A DNA stretch of 64,000 nucleotides from JAOZTV01 sp965371805. Lineage in GTDB: Bacteria > Acidobacteriota > Aminicenantia > UBA2199. The DNA is taken from positions 29,911-93,910 of the forward strand of contig CBDUZW010000012.1 in assembly GCA_965371805.1 (NCBI GenBank). Direction: 5' to 3'. A program made the position numbers and the translations under genes. How positions within the stretch are numbered: position 1 is the first letter of the stretch; each line of letters opens with the position of its first letter. Under the pieces are notes generated by a model. That model saw only the letters and a program-made list of their open reading frames with translations, was not told the origin of the DNA and ran no database searches. This document shows positions 63,765-64,000 of this stretch, piece by piece.

Positions 63765-63937
63765 CCTGAAATTTTCATCAAAATTGTAGCGAAATGTTCG
63801 AGATGTCCTTTATAACAAGTAAAATGATTGAGTCGAATGAGGAATAGTTTCACTGTTTTGTAATGAAGACGATTGAATTTTACACAGTTAGAATGGGTAT
63901 ATCGGGCATTGTAGTAGATTTTGATGAAAAATTTAGG
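63765..63937 (+). repeat. Structured repeat, diverged copy C (173 bp, paired ends)
   Basis: Left arm 63765-63785 (CCTGAAATTTTCATCAAAAT...) pairs with the right arm 63917-63937 at 20 of 21 positions, including two G:T. The arm sequence differs from copy A, yet landmarks keep their offsets: TAGCGAA at +22 (A: +24), hairpin AATAGT/ACTGTT at +78 (A: +79), AATTTTAC at +111 (A: +113), GTAGTAGA at +146 (A: GCAGTAGA, +147). The last 63 bases of the window after it show nothing. Confidence 0.6.
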
Positions 63938-64000
63938 TTTATAGTAACTGTTGAAGTTCAGAAACATATTAGACTCTGATCCCCCAAAAAACCCAAATGA

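Overview
This is a low-GC window. Hand counts of single 60-base lines give about 23-30% G+C in most places, with one richer block. The organism looks diderm: the window encodes a TonB-dependent receptor, a FadL/OmpP1-type outer-membrane protein, the LPS-heptose enzyme GmhA and several lipoproteins. It also carries CheX, an FHA-GGDEF protein, a DUF4388 protein and a HRDVSPPN-type Ser/Thr kinase, which are common in deltaproteobacteria-like and candidate-phylum bacteria, next to a RemA (DUF370) protein better known from Firmicutes. I cannot name the phylum from sequence alone; an uncultured Gram-negative lineage is the best guess.

Layout. 1-7.4 kb: a membrane protein cut by the window edge, a DUF2911 protein, an alkyltransferase-like DNA repair protein, then a run of urocanase, DNA polymerase III delta', RicT, a FadL-like porin and tRNA-dihydrouridine synthase. 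7.4-13.2 kb, mostly minus strand: YraN, the two lysine-catabolic enzymes of the saccharopine pathway as separate adjacent genes, ArfB, and a LarC-type nickel-insertion protein without its C-terminal domain. 13.4-20.1 kb, minus strand: a CARDB-repeat secreted protein; an efp-queD-queE-GMC oxidoreductase operon; cheX; tRNA-Ala(GGC); and an XRE regulator with a Cys/Trp cluster. 20.2-34.5 kb: metH behind a strong promoter and a structured repeat, an SGNH lipoprotein, an M64 peptidase, a U32 protein, a TPR lipoprotein, a TonB-dependent receptor, a lytic transglycosylase and a pterin-binding methyltransferase-like protein. 34.6-41.6 kb: pssA, an ABC exporter, yicC, remA, gmk, a family-4 uracil-DNA glycosylase and a PriA-like protein whose helicase motifs are gone. 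41.7-50.3 kb: an FHA-GGDEF cyclase, gdhA, gmhA, an unusual penicillin-binding protein, a TPR protein and a GT-C-like membrane protein. 50.4-54.8 kb: a GC-richer minus-strand block (GT-C-like glycosyltransferase, sulfatase-family protein, 41-codon membrane peptide) that looks acquired. 55-64 kb: a truncated gene remnant, a DUF4388-TM-SPOR-like protein, a giant pseudo-receiver/kinase/TM/MORN/TonB-C protein, folC and small membrane proteins.

How genes may work together. Glutamate metabolism recurs: urocanase leads toward glutamate in histidine breakdown, the saccharopine enzymes yield glutamate from lysine, GdhA interconverts glutamate and 2-oxoglutarate, and FolC adds glutamates to folate. Folate and C1 chemistry is represented by MetH, FolC and an orphan pterin-binding methyltransferase-like protein. 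Cell-envelope genes cluster in 34.6-54.8 kb.

Most notable observations: (1) a family of about 175-bp structured repeats, with at least three copies (20.3, 55.0 and 63.8 kb) whose internal landmarks keep their spacing while the arms change sequence but stay paired; (2) a PriA-like protein that keeps all eight zinc cysteines but has lost Walker A and B; (3) a 1202-residue kinase fused to a receiver lacking its phospho-acceptor Asp and ending in a TonB-C-like domain; (4) several genes with near-perfect -35/-10 boxes ending 5-9 bases before the start codon, i.e. apparently leaderless or nearly so; (5) the GC-rich block flanked by a repeat copy and a truncated gene.
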